Source: Spongilla lacustris (lineage: Eukaryota; Porifera; Demospongiae; Spongillida; Spongillidae). From it: a stretch of DNA of 64,000 nucleotides. A model generated the notes under the pieces. The model did no database searches. It was not told the DNA's origin and saw only the letters and a list, made by a program, of their open reading frames with translations. Every line of letters begins with the position of its first letter. Within the stretch, counting starts at the first letter, position 1. This document shows, in pieces, positions 23,241 to 34,279 of this stretch. The translations under genes and the position numbers were made by a program. The stretch lies in NCBI GenBank assembly GCA_949361645.1, contig OX442424.1, forward strand, positions 5,469,473 through 5,533,472, given 5' to 3'.

Positions 23241-23499
23241 AAATAGCGATTTGAAAAGCCTGAGTCAACCATTAAAGCACGGAGGTTAATCCAAAGGCTA
23301 TATACGATATTGAGGCTGTCAAGGCTGAATTTCATGCTATTAGATCTGGAGTTGTTGAGGAATATATGACCAGGCTGAACATTTAGGCGCATTGATTGGA
23401 GTGGAACCGCTGATGCCCAGAATCGCACAACGACAAAGTCATGCATGTGCCGCGGTGTATGTACATGTACCAGTACTAACATATTTACTGAATATGCTT

Positions 23500-24198
23500 G
23501 CTTATCATATAGAGAGAATCACCTAGCAGACAGTCCAGCAGAATATTACCGCTGGACTCGTGCTATTCCTTTGCTAGATTGCCGAACTGGATTCACCTCT
23601 GTCCACTGAGAACTGCATCCAGCATATTTTATACCTGGGACCTGCAGTAGCGGTTGATGGCGAACACGATTTTGTATCACTGTATGAGAAGGTGTGCAAA
23701 TACCTTTTGGATCAAGAAATAATGCTTTGGAAGCAAAAATGGGCACAATGCTCACTTGAAGAGCGTCCCAATTCCCTTGGTGTAGCGCTTCAACGGTGCG
23801 ATGAAGAGCACTTTCCAAATATGTTTTGCCTCCTTAAGGCTGATTGCGCACTCCCTATTACAAGCTGCACCTGTGAAAGGAATTTCTCCACACTGCGCCA
23901 TCTGCGCAACTGCATGGCTTCGATCATCTATGGGCTGCACTCGCTTATCATCACTGGCACCATGAATATACATTATGGTCACGCAGTTAATTACAACACA
24001 GCAGTTGAAATATTTTTGAAAATGCACCGGAGCTAGAAAAGTAGAGCTGTCAGATCTTATTTTAGAGTAAATGTAAATGTATTTCTACACATGCATTATA
24101 TACGTAACAAAATGATTATAATAAGTTAACATCTTAAAAGCCCCACCCCTTTTGGCGCTTGGGCCACGCCCCCTCTATAAGTGCTGGGGCCGCCTCTG
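23500..24198 (+). pseudogene. hAT transposase C-terminal relic with right terminal repeat
   Basis: The frame at 23692-24036 contains LPITSCTCERNFSTLRHLRN followed by a helical stretch ending TMNIHYG. This is the hAT C-terminal dimerisation region that helps assemble the transposase. Upstream, AEYYRWTRAIPLLD (about 23540-23580) fits the preceding part of such transposases but the frame is broken. At 24160-24198 the sequence ends GGGGCCGCCTCTG, a likely right terminal repeat (CAGAGGCGGCCCC inward). No matching left end was found, so the element is truncated. Confidence 0.75.
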
Positions 24199-24638
24199 AC
24201 CACTCATGGGGTGCCACCCTTATATACAGATACCTTTGCACCATCATATGTAGCTATGGCATACTGTCTATTTGCATCCGAACTGTGAACAGGTGTGCAC
24301 ACTTTACTGCATAACTTCCTCATTGTCTTACACAACTAAAGAAGATCAGATTAGGTCAAGGTTTTTATATAACATACCCAAAGGTGGTTTTGATATATGG
24401 CTTTAATATTATTTGAAATTATTAAGTCCTTATGGTGATTTGAAGGCTTCATGAACGAGTTGTTAGTGAAGAATTTCAGCCAGAAAACCAGACTTAACTC
24501 TCCTTGTATGTAATTACCAGATGGAATGTAATTTTCAAAGTTCAAGTTAAGATTTGCATTACGCTATCACCTGACAACATTGGTAATATGTGGTTTTAAT
24601 TTATAGTTTATTTATGAGTAACTTAATTAGGCTTAAGT

Positions 24639-24847
24639 AAAGTGTGAACACACATTCACACTTTACTTTTATTAGCACTTTAAATTGAATTTTGCATCAG
24701 GGGAACATGATATAAAATAGTAAATCACAATGATGATAGAGGGCATTAAGGCCTATGTACCTCATCTTGGATCATCTTAATTAGATTAGTGTATACAAAG
24801 CACTGATGCTTTTTAGGTACAGTGTGCACACCTGTGCACACTGTACC
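24639..24847. repeat. Two palindromes of the GTGTGCACAC type
   Basis: At 24639-24664 AAGTGTGAA faces TTCACACTT across CACACA. At 24816-24847 GGTACAGTGTGCACA faces its exact complement across two bases (arms of 15 bp). They share core bases with the palindrome at 25975-26022, suggesting decayed copies of one small foldback family. Confidence 0.7.
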
Positions 24848-24849
24848 AT

Positions 24850-25974
24850 GCACCATGTTGTGTGGTACGGATAATTGCTGACAATTATTATCTTGACATT
24901 TGTATCAGTGGTTATTGTTGTCAATCATTATGTAAGGAAACACTATGTAATAGGAGAAAATTGCATAAGCCAAAATGCACTTAGTGTTGCTACTTGCTAA
25001 TCATTTGCCGCAGATCCAACACTCTGCAAAGCTGTCTGCCTCTTCTAATTTGCAGGTACATGTACAAAACATTTAAAGTGAAATATAAGACACCTAAGCT
25101 TTGAAGCAGGGAACAGGTACAGTGCAGAAGCTTCCTTCCTTCTGACTTCCCAGGTTCACAAGGGGATTGGGCCACACCTCCATCATGTCACTGATTCTGC
25201 CATGCACACATCCTGCAGCGGTTACTGTTACAGATGACTAGTTCATGCTCGACATCTGCTTCAGCCTTAATCACCCATGTAGCCCTGGCTTTAAATTCCT
25301 CCAGGCCTCCTTCTCATCTGAGTCTATAGGCCTCTTCTTCACTGGCTTCATTAGAAACTACATATATACGCTCTGTTCAACTGCCCTACATACATGTCTT
25401 GTCCATTCTCACTAGTCTGGCACATCGTCACTGGGGACTCATTGTAAATCCATTGCCACGCCCTCCTTTGTCCGTGTCTGCTAGTACCACCGTACCGCTG
25501 CCTTGTTGTGATTGCATACTCACGCCTATACGTGTAAAGGCGTTATAAAAAGCCATAGGTATATCCCTACTTCGAAACACTTCCTGTAATACCAGCTGTC
25601 TGCTGAAAATTCTGCACAGATTTCTTAACGTCCTAGAAGGTCTGTAGCTTGCCGAGTTTTACAACGCTCAAAATTAAGCCTGAAGGTCCTGGCTCCTCCT
25701 TTATAGGTACAAAAGGGTCCTGGATCCGATCCTCAATGGTTTTAAGTTGATGCCCAATACCTTCATTGAATGGTATTGTTTAAAAAGTAACCTAGCATAA
25801 ACGCATGTACTGCGCGCGCGCGAGCTGATTTTGAACCAACTTTGCGATTAGTAAATTAAATAACCTGTTATTAAATTATTATTTTTATCATTGGCCACTC
25901 ATCCACAAGTCTTTTTATGTAAAAATCTAGAACACTGCTCATCTGTATCAAATAGTGCAGAGCTAAAAGTGAAC
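24850..25974. other. No gene seen
   Basis: No ORF longer than about 60 codons and no recognisable domain. Nothing stands out apart from a short GCGCGCGCG run near 25815. Confidence 0.35.
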
Positions 25975-26022
25975 TGTGAACACCTGTGCACACTGTGCGT
26001 ACAGTGTGCACAGGTGTTCACA
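25975..26022. repeat. Perfect 48-bp palindrome
   Basis: TGTGAACACCTGTGCACACT plus GT forms a 22-bp arm, exactly mirrored after the 4-base loop GCGT. It belongs with the GTGTGCACAC palindromes at 24.6-24.8 kb. Confidence 0.9.
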
Positions 26023-26471
26023 CGGGCGCAAATAGACAATACTGTGTCAAAAAGGGCTGGTGAGCTGGCTGCACATGCAGAGTAAGTAAAATTTGCTGTT
26101 CACATTTCTTCCAGGCTGTGGCCATTGAGACCTCAGGTGAATGTGGTAAGACCCTTGCTCACCTTTGTAACAGAGCTTGGTCGAAATATTACAGTTTATA
26201 CTGAAGATCAGTGATCATTCAAGCTACCTTATACCAAAGCTGTCTGTTGCAGTCTAGCAGGGTAATTCTGCTGCAGTTCATATAATTTAGGCACCATGGA
26301 GATACCTCATGCACTGTGACTATATACGTAAATAGGCCATGTGTGTTGTACCGCATATATGCTGTATTACATGTAGACAGATATAAAATAAATGACATTG
26401 TCTATTCTTTGCATTACAGTCCAATTCCAAGTCATATGTAAGGTTAAGATATTTCAGTGATATCCATAATT

Positions 26472-26849
26472 TTAGCTACCTGTCCAACATTGATCAAAGT
26501 AGGATAGCTCTTGATATCCCATCACAAATAAACATACCATTTTGATATTCTCATTTCTCTGATACATATTCTTCCGCTGATCAAAGAAAGGGCGCCTGTA
26601 ACTTTTATTATTTTTAGGTAGTAGGCATGTTGCATGCAATCCGTGCAATAATTGTCCTCCATCCCACATTATTATTGCAGGATTATTAACACTTTTGAGA
26701 TCAAATTCAAAAACTTGCCTTGCGTAGGGTAATGGGATAAAAAAGTTCTTTGCTTTATCATTTTCTATGTTGATTTCATTAAAAATACTAACTTTTCCAG
26801 ATCTCACATTAACTTTTCCGGCAGAACATCTTTGGAAGTGTTTGGACAT
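26472..26849 (-). other. Unrecognised 125-codon ORF
   Basis: The frame from 26849 starts MSKHFQRCSAGKVNVRSGK and includes FIPLPYARQVFEFDLKSV and IIMWDGGQLLHGLHATCLL. I see no known motif. It lies directly downstream of the RT-like relic on the same strand, so it may be part of a repeat or a stray exon. Confidence 0.25.
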
Positions 26850-26911
26850 TCAATGTAGTTTATAACGTTGTTTACTTAATTTTGTAAAAATAATATTGTA
26901 ACTAATATTAC

Positions 26912-27662
26912 TCATTTTAAATTATACAGCAGTAAGATAAATAAATGCACCCTACTATTTCTAATAGTCAGAGACAAAACATCTGGAGAGGATGGCTTGG
27001 CGTTGGCTCGAACTAAGTTGAGGTTCAGCCTGCCATATAAGGCAGCTAGGACCTCAGCCTTAGCCCTGTTGGAGCTAGTTGCAAGGCAAGAGGCCAGAAG
27101 TGAAAATGACTCCATTGCTTCTGTCCCCCAAGCACCAAAACACGATGAAAATGCAAGAAGGTTTGCGTCCCCATGGTGGTTAGCTCTGGCAGCCTGACTT
27201 GCTGCTAGTCCCGCTTCAAATAAAACATTGGAGTTAAGTGGTGACATCACAGACACGTTGAAGGCTGCTGGCTTACCCAAAGACCAGTTGGGTACTAGGA
27301 TGTCTGCAGGGCGAGTGTGGCTATGGTCTTTGGTGAAGTTACTTCCTGCCTCCACCGTGTACCTTAACACTCAGGTGGGCCCTGCGACAGGTCTCAGCAA
27401 GGGTGTCACGTAGTTTATTGTGGCGGGTTACTACATCTCCACCACGCTTGCAGGTGAGTGCATGATGGCCAAGGGGATCAAGTACTCTCCCAGGACACAG
27501 GACATGCAAATTGAGCCACATGAGGTGTCTAGGCCCAGCCACCACTTGATGGCCACCTGGAACTCTGAAGGCTGGAGATGAAGGCCTAGCCCCTCCGAGG
27601 GAATGACTGACACCCAAGATGCAGCATGAGGGGATGAGACAGAGGGAAGGCGTGCTCTATCT
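26912..27662 (-). pseudogene. C-terminal part of a reverse-transcriptase-like repeat ORF, frameshifted
   Basis: Three frames on the minus strand, read in order, give a continuous family signature: VSVIPSEGLGLHLQPSEFQV then WWLGLDTS (27431-27662), DPLGHHALTCKRGGDVVTRH (27339-27617), and HTRPADILVPNWSLGKPAAF with later AALYGRLNLNLVRANA (26912-27370). The C-x(n)-H-x-C followed by R-PAD and a downstream N/D-VSVMSPL strand is reminiscent of a zinc knuckle plus PD-(D/E)xK nuclease at the end of some non-LTR retrotransposons. That nuclease reading is inference. At least two frameshifts make it a relic. The same family occurs at 8790-9210 and 10425-10490. Confidence 0.65.
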
Positions 27663-29341
27663 GCGGCAGAAGATTGCTCATAGAGTATATTGAACCTTGT
27701 ATTCTATTTAAAAAAACCTGACAATGCATGCGAAGGTACTCTTTTTTTTCTCCCGCATGTACTTTATTTTATTCGTCGGACTCGTAGTGTTAAATGAAGC
27801 ACCATTCAACTGGCTGACCATCCAGGAAGCTCTCACATTGTTGCTTGGTGACAGTTCTTTAGTTAATGTTTTAATAATAGCAATCAATATGCACTAACTC
27901 AATGTCAGTATATGTTGCTATTAAAGGTATAGAACTATATCGCTTGCATAGTAAATAATTTGAAGGGGCATCTATTAGCCTGACTTTACTGAAACTTCCA
28001 TCTTGATATGTTACATGTATATGTTGCAAACATTACGTGTGATCTAAGAGAACATACTTGCGGATGCATGTTTTAATGAAACCCCGTACTAAAAATTTAA
28101 CCTTTGTCGTCCTCCGCGTAGGATTATCGAGGACGCAAGTTGAAATTGATTTTTAGCAAACTCATATGAACAGAGAACAAACAGAAATCTCAATGTACTG
28201 TAGAAACGGTTATCAATAAAGAAAATACTGGTACTTCCTTGCAATTCTTTAAACATTGTGAAATACAAAAAAAAAAAAAAAAGCAACTTCAAGTGCCGAC
28301 AAGTAATGTTGGACAGATCAGAACAACATGTTAAAAGAAGGGGGTAGTAAGACAGGTCTTTTGCACTAAGCAAGTAATAAAGCATATTGTAGATTTGGAA
28401 TTTGCTACTAAGTCCCACAAGCGTATGAATGATAGGTATTTGTCAGTCGCATTTTGCTAAAATAGCAAAGTGAATGGACAAAATCCTACAGTGTGTTTTT
28501 GGTAAAAAAAAAAATAGCTAAACCGATTAGAGGTAGAACACTGCCATAGAATGTTTTAAGTACCACACACATCATGCTTCATAAAAATGTTATACTTGTA
28601 CATTTTTCTGTGACAATTAAATTCTCCACATAACGCATTTTTTAAAACCGCATCCGTTTTTTTGCATCATGTAACCAACGGTGTGATTTAAAAAAATTTA
28701 GCACACTAGAAACATCAAACAACAGCGAAATGGATGCCAAAAACCTGCATTTCTATTTTTATTCAAACATTGGAAAAACTTGTGTTTCAAGTGGTAGACA
28801 ACTTGCAAAAAGTGGTTCGAAGTTGCCTCAAATTTAACCCTTTACCCACACCCCAAAATAATCATCATAGATCAGTTCTACTGATCATGTCCTTCAATTT
28901 GATGCCAAAATCTCTGCTATGAATTCTATTGCAGCCAAGATATGAGTGTGCAAAGTTGCAAATTTATGACAAAATTCAGCGGCATTTATTTCATACACCC
29001 CATGAACATTTTTAACTCAATAAATGGAAAAGGTCAATTTCATATCAAGACCAACATATATGAGCAGTTGGAACAAATAAACAGACGTAAGGCATAACTC
29101 CTGCTCACAGATACATACACAGCACTTAACAAGCATGTGACATGAACTCCACAGGCCTAATGTATATCTGTTTTTTTGACAAATAATTCCGGGACCGGAA
29201 GCCACACCCTATGTCACACCCACTTTCCCCACCCGCCATGACGTAGCATGACATTTAAATTATGACAAAAATGTCAGTGTACTGGCAACCGCAATCCAGA
29301 TCGATCCGGATCCGGATCGATCCCCATATCCAGAGTGAAGG
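27663..29341. other. No gene seen; AT-rich with homopolymer runs
   Basis: Short ORFs only, an A16 run near 28268 and an A12 run near 28504. No domain or element ends could be supported. Confidence 0.4.
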
Positions 29342-29437
29342 TAGTCTCGTACCCAGACCCTAGTACGGCTAGTTCTAGCGTAGCGATGATGTAATCCATC
29401 CGCAGCTGTGACGTACTAGGGTCTGGGTACGAGACTA
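29342..29437. repeat. Foldback element, GTCTCGTACCCAGACC family, member 1
   Basis: A 26-bp perfect arm, TAGTCTCGTACCCAGACCCT and on, is mirrored at the right end, with 44 bases between. The interior (GATGTAATCCATCCGCAGCT) is shared with the member at 38072-38196, so this one has lost part of its left arm. Confidence 0.88.
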
Positions 29438-30163
29438 GATTGAGGGTGCACCCAAACTAGTAATTACCATTCATCGACCAAACCGAATCGACGCAGTTAG
29501 GGCGTGCCGATACTGATAATTAATGGCCGCTGTCTCGAGTCCACGAAACACCCGCTGGGAAAGGCATACATTTGCTTAGCGGCGTACATGGAGCTACGCA
29601 AAAGTCACCATAGGAAAAAAAGGACACGTGGCCTTGTCCTGTTACATGTATACCATTACTACCTCCATTAGAGCCCTTAACCTAGTACCTGTGCGCGTTT
29701 ACGTCTCGTATAATGGTATGGATGATGCATGCTTATAACCTTTTTGTATTTCTACACTAGGTTTTTCATCTTCAGGACGCATTGCTTCCACGTACGATTG
29801 TACACGCAGTACAGTAGCTATCCGGCCGCCTATAGATTAACTTGTTGCGCGCACAACTCCATCGAGCTATCGTTGCACATCTGGCCCTCCCCCCTAGTCT
29901 CCTACCCAGATCCCTTGTCTCGTACCCAGACCCAAATGTACGTAACGATGATTATCGCTTACAGTATAACATCACGTAAGTGATGTTATACTGTAAGCGA
30001 TAATCATCGTTACGTACATTTGGGTCTGGGTACGAGACTTCCAGATCCCACCAAATGTGCGAGTAACAGTTTCCTCCAAACTCCAAAGTGAATAAAACTG
30101 CATGCAGCCATTTTCTATTATGGGTCGATGAATGCTAGTGTGGACGCACCCTCAATCCGGATC
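29438..30163. mobile_element. Possible DNA element with GAGGGTGC ends
   Basis: The left sequence GATTGAGGGTGCACCCAAAC (from about 29436, reaching CATTCATCGACC by about 29478) recurs in inverted form at 30121-30163 with a few differences. The sequence CATCGACCAAACCGAATCGA also recurs just outside, at about 30203. No target duplication could be fixed. It encloses the foldback at 29917-30038. Confidence 0.4.
29917..30038. repeat. Foldback element, GTCTCGTACCCAGACC family, member 2 (near-perfect hairpin)
   Basis: Arms of about 59 bp, starting GTCTCGTACCCAGACCCAAA, mirror each other exactly around a centre at about 29977. A degenerate copy of the arm start (TAGTCTCCTACCCAGATCCC) lies just left at 29895. 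Confidence 0.92.
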
Positions 30164-30777
30164 GGCGGTTGATAGCCTGAAGAAACGCCTTAATTAGAAT
30201 TCATCGACCAAACCGAATCGATGCAGTTTTAAGTACCACGGCATAAGAATAACTGCAGTATCTTATTCTAGTACATGAACGTACCTCACGATTCACGCAC
30301 AGCCAGAAGTTTTTTTCTTGTCTCAAACCTGTACCCAATGTTGAATCAGATTGTTTACCAGACCTTTGTAGACTTGGTGGAAACCTTAAGCTTTGGCTCA
30401 GATATGATGGAGTAATTTAAAATTGATTCAGATTGTATTACCAGAGTATTACCAAACCTCGCTATCAATCTGAAATAGGGTAGCGCACAATGTAGTAGTG
30501 TTCGCCACCCGCGAGTACCGATGTTGGTTGTCTTGAGTATATATATAGCGGCAAACAGGAAGGATATCGATGATTATATAAACATACCTGATTCCAAGAG
30601 ATCGTCAGCCTTCACTCTATACTACTACCGCTTTGTTTACGTGTTCCGTCCGAAGGAAAACATGCAGCGTTTTGTACATTAACAAAAAGTCACTATTCAA
30701 TAATTCCAACCAAATGTCACCTATCAATGCATTTGTGTAATAAATAATTCAAAGTAAACATAAACTAAGATGCAAAA

Positions 30778-31665
30778 CAGTGGTTTGCGGCCACAAAAGG
30801 GATACCTATTGAAACAAGTAAATCAAAAACTTCTCTATCGAGAAAGTGATTCGTGGTATGTAGGATTAGTGGTTCAAAAAGCAAAGAAACAAGTATGTTA
30901 CAGTGAGGTTTGGTAGTATCCTACAACTCACAGTCCTAAATTTGCAAATGAAGAAGCCTATTTGCAAATGTAGGACTGTTATAGTTTTAGGCCCCTACCA
31001 AACCTCACTGTAACATACTTGTTTCCTTGCTTTTTGAACCACCAATCCTACATACCCCGAATCACTTTCTCGATAGAGAAGTTTTTGATTTAAGTGTTCC
31101 CCTAATTTTTTTTTTGCTCTGACAGGAGTGTTCAGTCAATATAACATATATGGCTTATCAGTAGTGTATTCGTTGCAATGCATAGTACGCTTAGATTCAT
31201 CCTGAGTACATAGGCCTCTTTTTGAATTTTATTGATACTCATGCAGGTAGAGCGTTTTTATTGAATTGTATGCAATTAACGGGCGCGCGCGTACGTTGCT
31301 TGGTTTCGAATAACTATAATGGCAGCTGCTGCGTATGAACAATACACGTAGCCAAAGCGTGTGGAAAATAGCATCCTTTATAGACTAGTTGTTGTTTAAA
31401 AAGAACAACTATTTCTTCTGTTATTGTTTGGCAGCGTATCGATTTGTCAGAATCGAGTGACACGTGCAGCTGTCGAAGTGGCCGTATAGGACCTTAAGGT
31501 AAACATATATCTATATAGGCTTTGCCGGAGGGTATGCCAACGGGTTTCTGGGTATTTTATTAGTCGGATCCACTCACTGAACTATGTAGAATCCGTTTTG
31601 TGGTTGGGGTTGGAAGGAATAAGTGCACACAGTGGTTTGCGGCCACAAAAGGGATACCTATTGAA
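30778..31665. repeat. Direct repeat pair flanking a foldback element
   Basis: CAGTGGTTTGCGGCCACAAA plus AGGGATACCTATTGAAA is present at 30778-30814 and again, identical by eye, at 31629-31665. The foldback at 30819-31093 lies just inside the first copy. These could be the ends of a larger repeat or a local duplication. Confidence 0.6.
30819..31093. mobile_element. Long-armed foldback element, member 1
   Basis: Arms of about 100 bp (left from AAATCAAAAACTTCTCTATC, right ending GAGAAGTTTTTGATTT), with a second inner pair of arms around TTTGCAAAT. Its outer arm resembles that of the element at 55232-55518 (AAAAAC, TTCTCT, GAGAAAGT, GTGGTAT, TAGGATT), so the two are one family. Confidence 0.85.
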
Positions 31666-32794
31666 ATTAAAATGCTCGATCTAAAACCACGCCCACGAAG
31701 CCAATCCTACATAGGACCCACTACCGTGGGTCCTGATATTGAAAAAGTGGCGTAATGCCTTAGCAACCACCCTTGACAACCGACAACCTTACAAACTTTG
31801 CACTACGTGTTAACACGCACGTTTGAACTTGTCGCCATTTAAAGGCCATACATGGAATGAAGTACCTTAATTTGTTCTATTAGTAGCCAATGTCACACCG
31901 CTTCCGACAAGCGGCCATTTTTACGAACCCATCGACTTCAACGTAGTTTTTCGACAACGCAGACAAATTCTGCTCCCCAAGTGGAAGCACAGAACAAAAG
32001 GAGACAGAAGGTACTTACAGCGTATAGTATGGAACTGTAGCCATACTTTTTCTTTGCGATGGTATACGCGTGTGAAGTACATTGTATACTGTGGTAGGCA
32101 CAGTGGAATTTTTTTTTTTAAATGCTCAAAAGATTATAATATTATTATCGTTAGAAAGAGCAAAAAAGGCTGCGTTTAAAAGTACGTTATGCGTCATCGT
32201 AGTATATTTAGCACCGGAGATATGTAGCGCCAAAGTGACAACTTTTTTAGTACAGCGGTCAATGCGTAATCGCAATAAAAACTGTGACGGTTGAGGAACA
32301 ATAAAGCATAACCTAGCCAATCCGTAAGATATTAATTCTAAACATTGCATATAAGTGGTTCTGACCTTGTTAAGACTTTTAGAAGGTTTTTAACTAAAAT
32401 TCATCACATGTATATTTTCAAATTGTGAACAAAAAACTGACTAGCATGCATACACTTGAGCACAATATCATTTAGCATTGAAGAATATTATTTTCATTGA
32501 CCACAAACACTAAATCACCAATTAAATAGTCCACGAGCATGTCAATGACCATCAATTCGTTATTCTTCAGGTTCCTCCATCATTCAATACTGATTTTACT
32601 TTTAGTTTTGGTAACTTGCATGCCTTATGAGTTATCTGCCCATCGTATAGCACGTTGGTGAAATTTACATGCACCGGCCTTGCAGAGAAGTTAAATTAGC
32701 AAATACTCTGGAAATGAAGGTTTGCTGCTCCTGTGAAATTGTCATAGTATATATTTTTTGCAAGATGTATAGACATCTTATGAGGCTATACAGA
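31666..32794. other. No gene seen
   Basis: Only short ORFs. A small palindrome, GACCCACTACCGTGGGTCC, lies near 31707. Nothing else could be supported. Confidence 0.4.
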
Positions 32795-32802
32795 GGCAAT
32801 GT

Positions 32803-33793
32803 CAGGCGCGGCGGAGGGTGTCCATATTTGGGGGGCAGGGGTAATAAAGATAATTATATTCATACCAATGCGCGTACCGTAGTAGTACCCCCTCCCTCCG
32901 CCCCCACTGAAAAAAAAAATGGTCCGTGTTTAAACAAGCGTATCTTTGTAATCTTTCATGCTTCCTCGTAACCTGTTTCAACATTTCAGAAAAGAACTGG
33001 TACTCCAACAAGATTTTTGAAGAAGAATTGCACGCAGCTGCGTTCATGATTTCATGATTACGTCAATACGTCGTTTATACACGGGCCATTTTTTTTCGGT
33101 GGGAAATTACCGAATTCGCTGCATGATCATTTAATTCCTTGGCTACATCCTCCAGATTTATGCATTCTGCTGGCTCTTTATGCACATGCAAGTTGAAGCA
33201 GTTATTAAATCTTCTTTCTGTCATGGAGGATCTCAAATAAGTAAACAGTTGTCTCATCGTCAAAATTACGTCTATACTTGCGTTTGACGTTGATGTCTTG
33301 TAGTTTTTTTAAGGGTACTGACTCGACAACTCACAGAACTACATTTACTCTTTTTGAATTTGTTCCCCAAATTCAAAACCGCAACGTTTGCCTTCAGTAT
33401 ACACGTATTTCTTCGGAGCGGACCATGATTCATGCAATAGAACCTGTCTTCATTTCATCCACACACACCCAAACAAAACACCAATAAATAAGTCATTCAC
33501 AGTAAGCTAGTCTCGCAAGCCAGACCTACTTCGTTATTGACGATCGATTACAATGGCCTGGGAACCAGTACTTATCCTGGTCCCCAGTCCATTGTAATCG
33601 ATCGTCAATAACGAAGTAGGTCTGGCTTGCGAGGCTAACCCTATTTAAACACACAGCCACTAACAGTACAGAAATCGCAATAAGATTATAGTTATTCATA
33701 ACCTGATGGTAGCGCAAGGGGGGGCTGAGCCCCCCCACCTCGATATTTGGGGGGGCAATAGCCCCCCCAGCCCCCCCTGCTCCGCCGCCCCTG
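32803..33793. mobile_element. Possible hAT-like element with CAGGSGCGGCGGAG ends
   Basis: The left end CAGGCGCGGCGGAG (32803) and the right end, inward CAGGGGCGGCGGAG (ending 33793), differ at one base. The flanks GGCAATGT (32795-32802) and GGCATGTA (33794-33801) are an imperfect candidate 8-bp duplication. The interior shares about 50 bp (TACTCCAACAAGATTTT region, about 33000-33057) with the element at 1911-3746, ends with G/C hairpins at about 33718-33780 and contains a foldback at 33508-33641. An alternative is a very short element ending near 32902 (CCGCCCCCACTG). Confidence 0.45.
33508..33641. repeat. Foldback element, GTCTCG-type, about 60-bp arms
   Basis: The arm TAGTCTCGCAAGCCAGACCT and on is mirrored by AGGTCTGGCTTGCGAGGCTA, with about three mismatches over 60 bp and a loop of about 12 bp. 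The end resembles GTCTCGTACCCAGACC of the other foldbacks, so it is probably a divergent subfamily. Confidence 0.88.
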
Positions 33794-34052
33794 GGCATGT
33801 AACTATAATCATTCACAGCTATAGACACTTGAAAACCAAAGTAGAACGTATTTTAATGGTGGTATACTACGTATTAAGGCCCTCATCTGGCTGACTATTG
33901 TACTCGTTGCAGTATACCAGTGCAGCTATGGCTGTTCGGTTGACATCAACATTGTTGATTATACATGTATATGCATGTATACAGTATAATTATATTATAT
34001 TATTATATTGCTGCAATCTGTGTCATAAGCGACAGCTGAAATTCTGATTCGT

Positions 34053-34266
34053 TCAACGAGTTCGACAAGCACCATATTTTTGCCTCCTCTCTGAGATATC
34101 GAGATCTTCCGCTAATAGACCCGTCATATCACGCGCTTTCGGATTAGGCTCGTGGCTCTTTGTTCCAGAATGGTCCATCTGGGATGCCAAGCTGCATTGG
34201 TTCTGATTTCTGAAAGAACCCGTGGTGTTTGACGCGGATAACTGGCTTTTACTGAAGAATCCTAAC
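34053..34266 (-). other. Possible terminal exon of an unknown gene
   Basis: After a plausible 3' splice site (TTTTATGTTAG) the minus strand reads GFFSKSQLSASNTTGSF, then a polar stretch with AEDLDISERRQKYGACRTR before TGA. The composition looks coding, but no family is recognised and no upstream exon was found. Confidence 0.3.
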
Positions 34267-34279
34267 ATAAAATACAATT

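Noticed and set aside
22934..23482. 182-codon minus-strand ORF
   Set aside because: It overlaps a foldback repeat and the upstream end of a hAT relic on the other strand, with no recognisable motif; probably a chance ORF.
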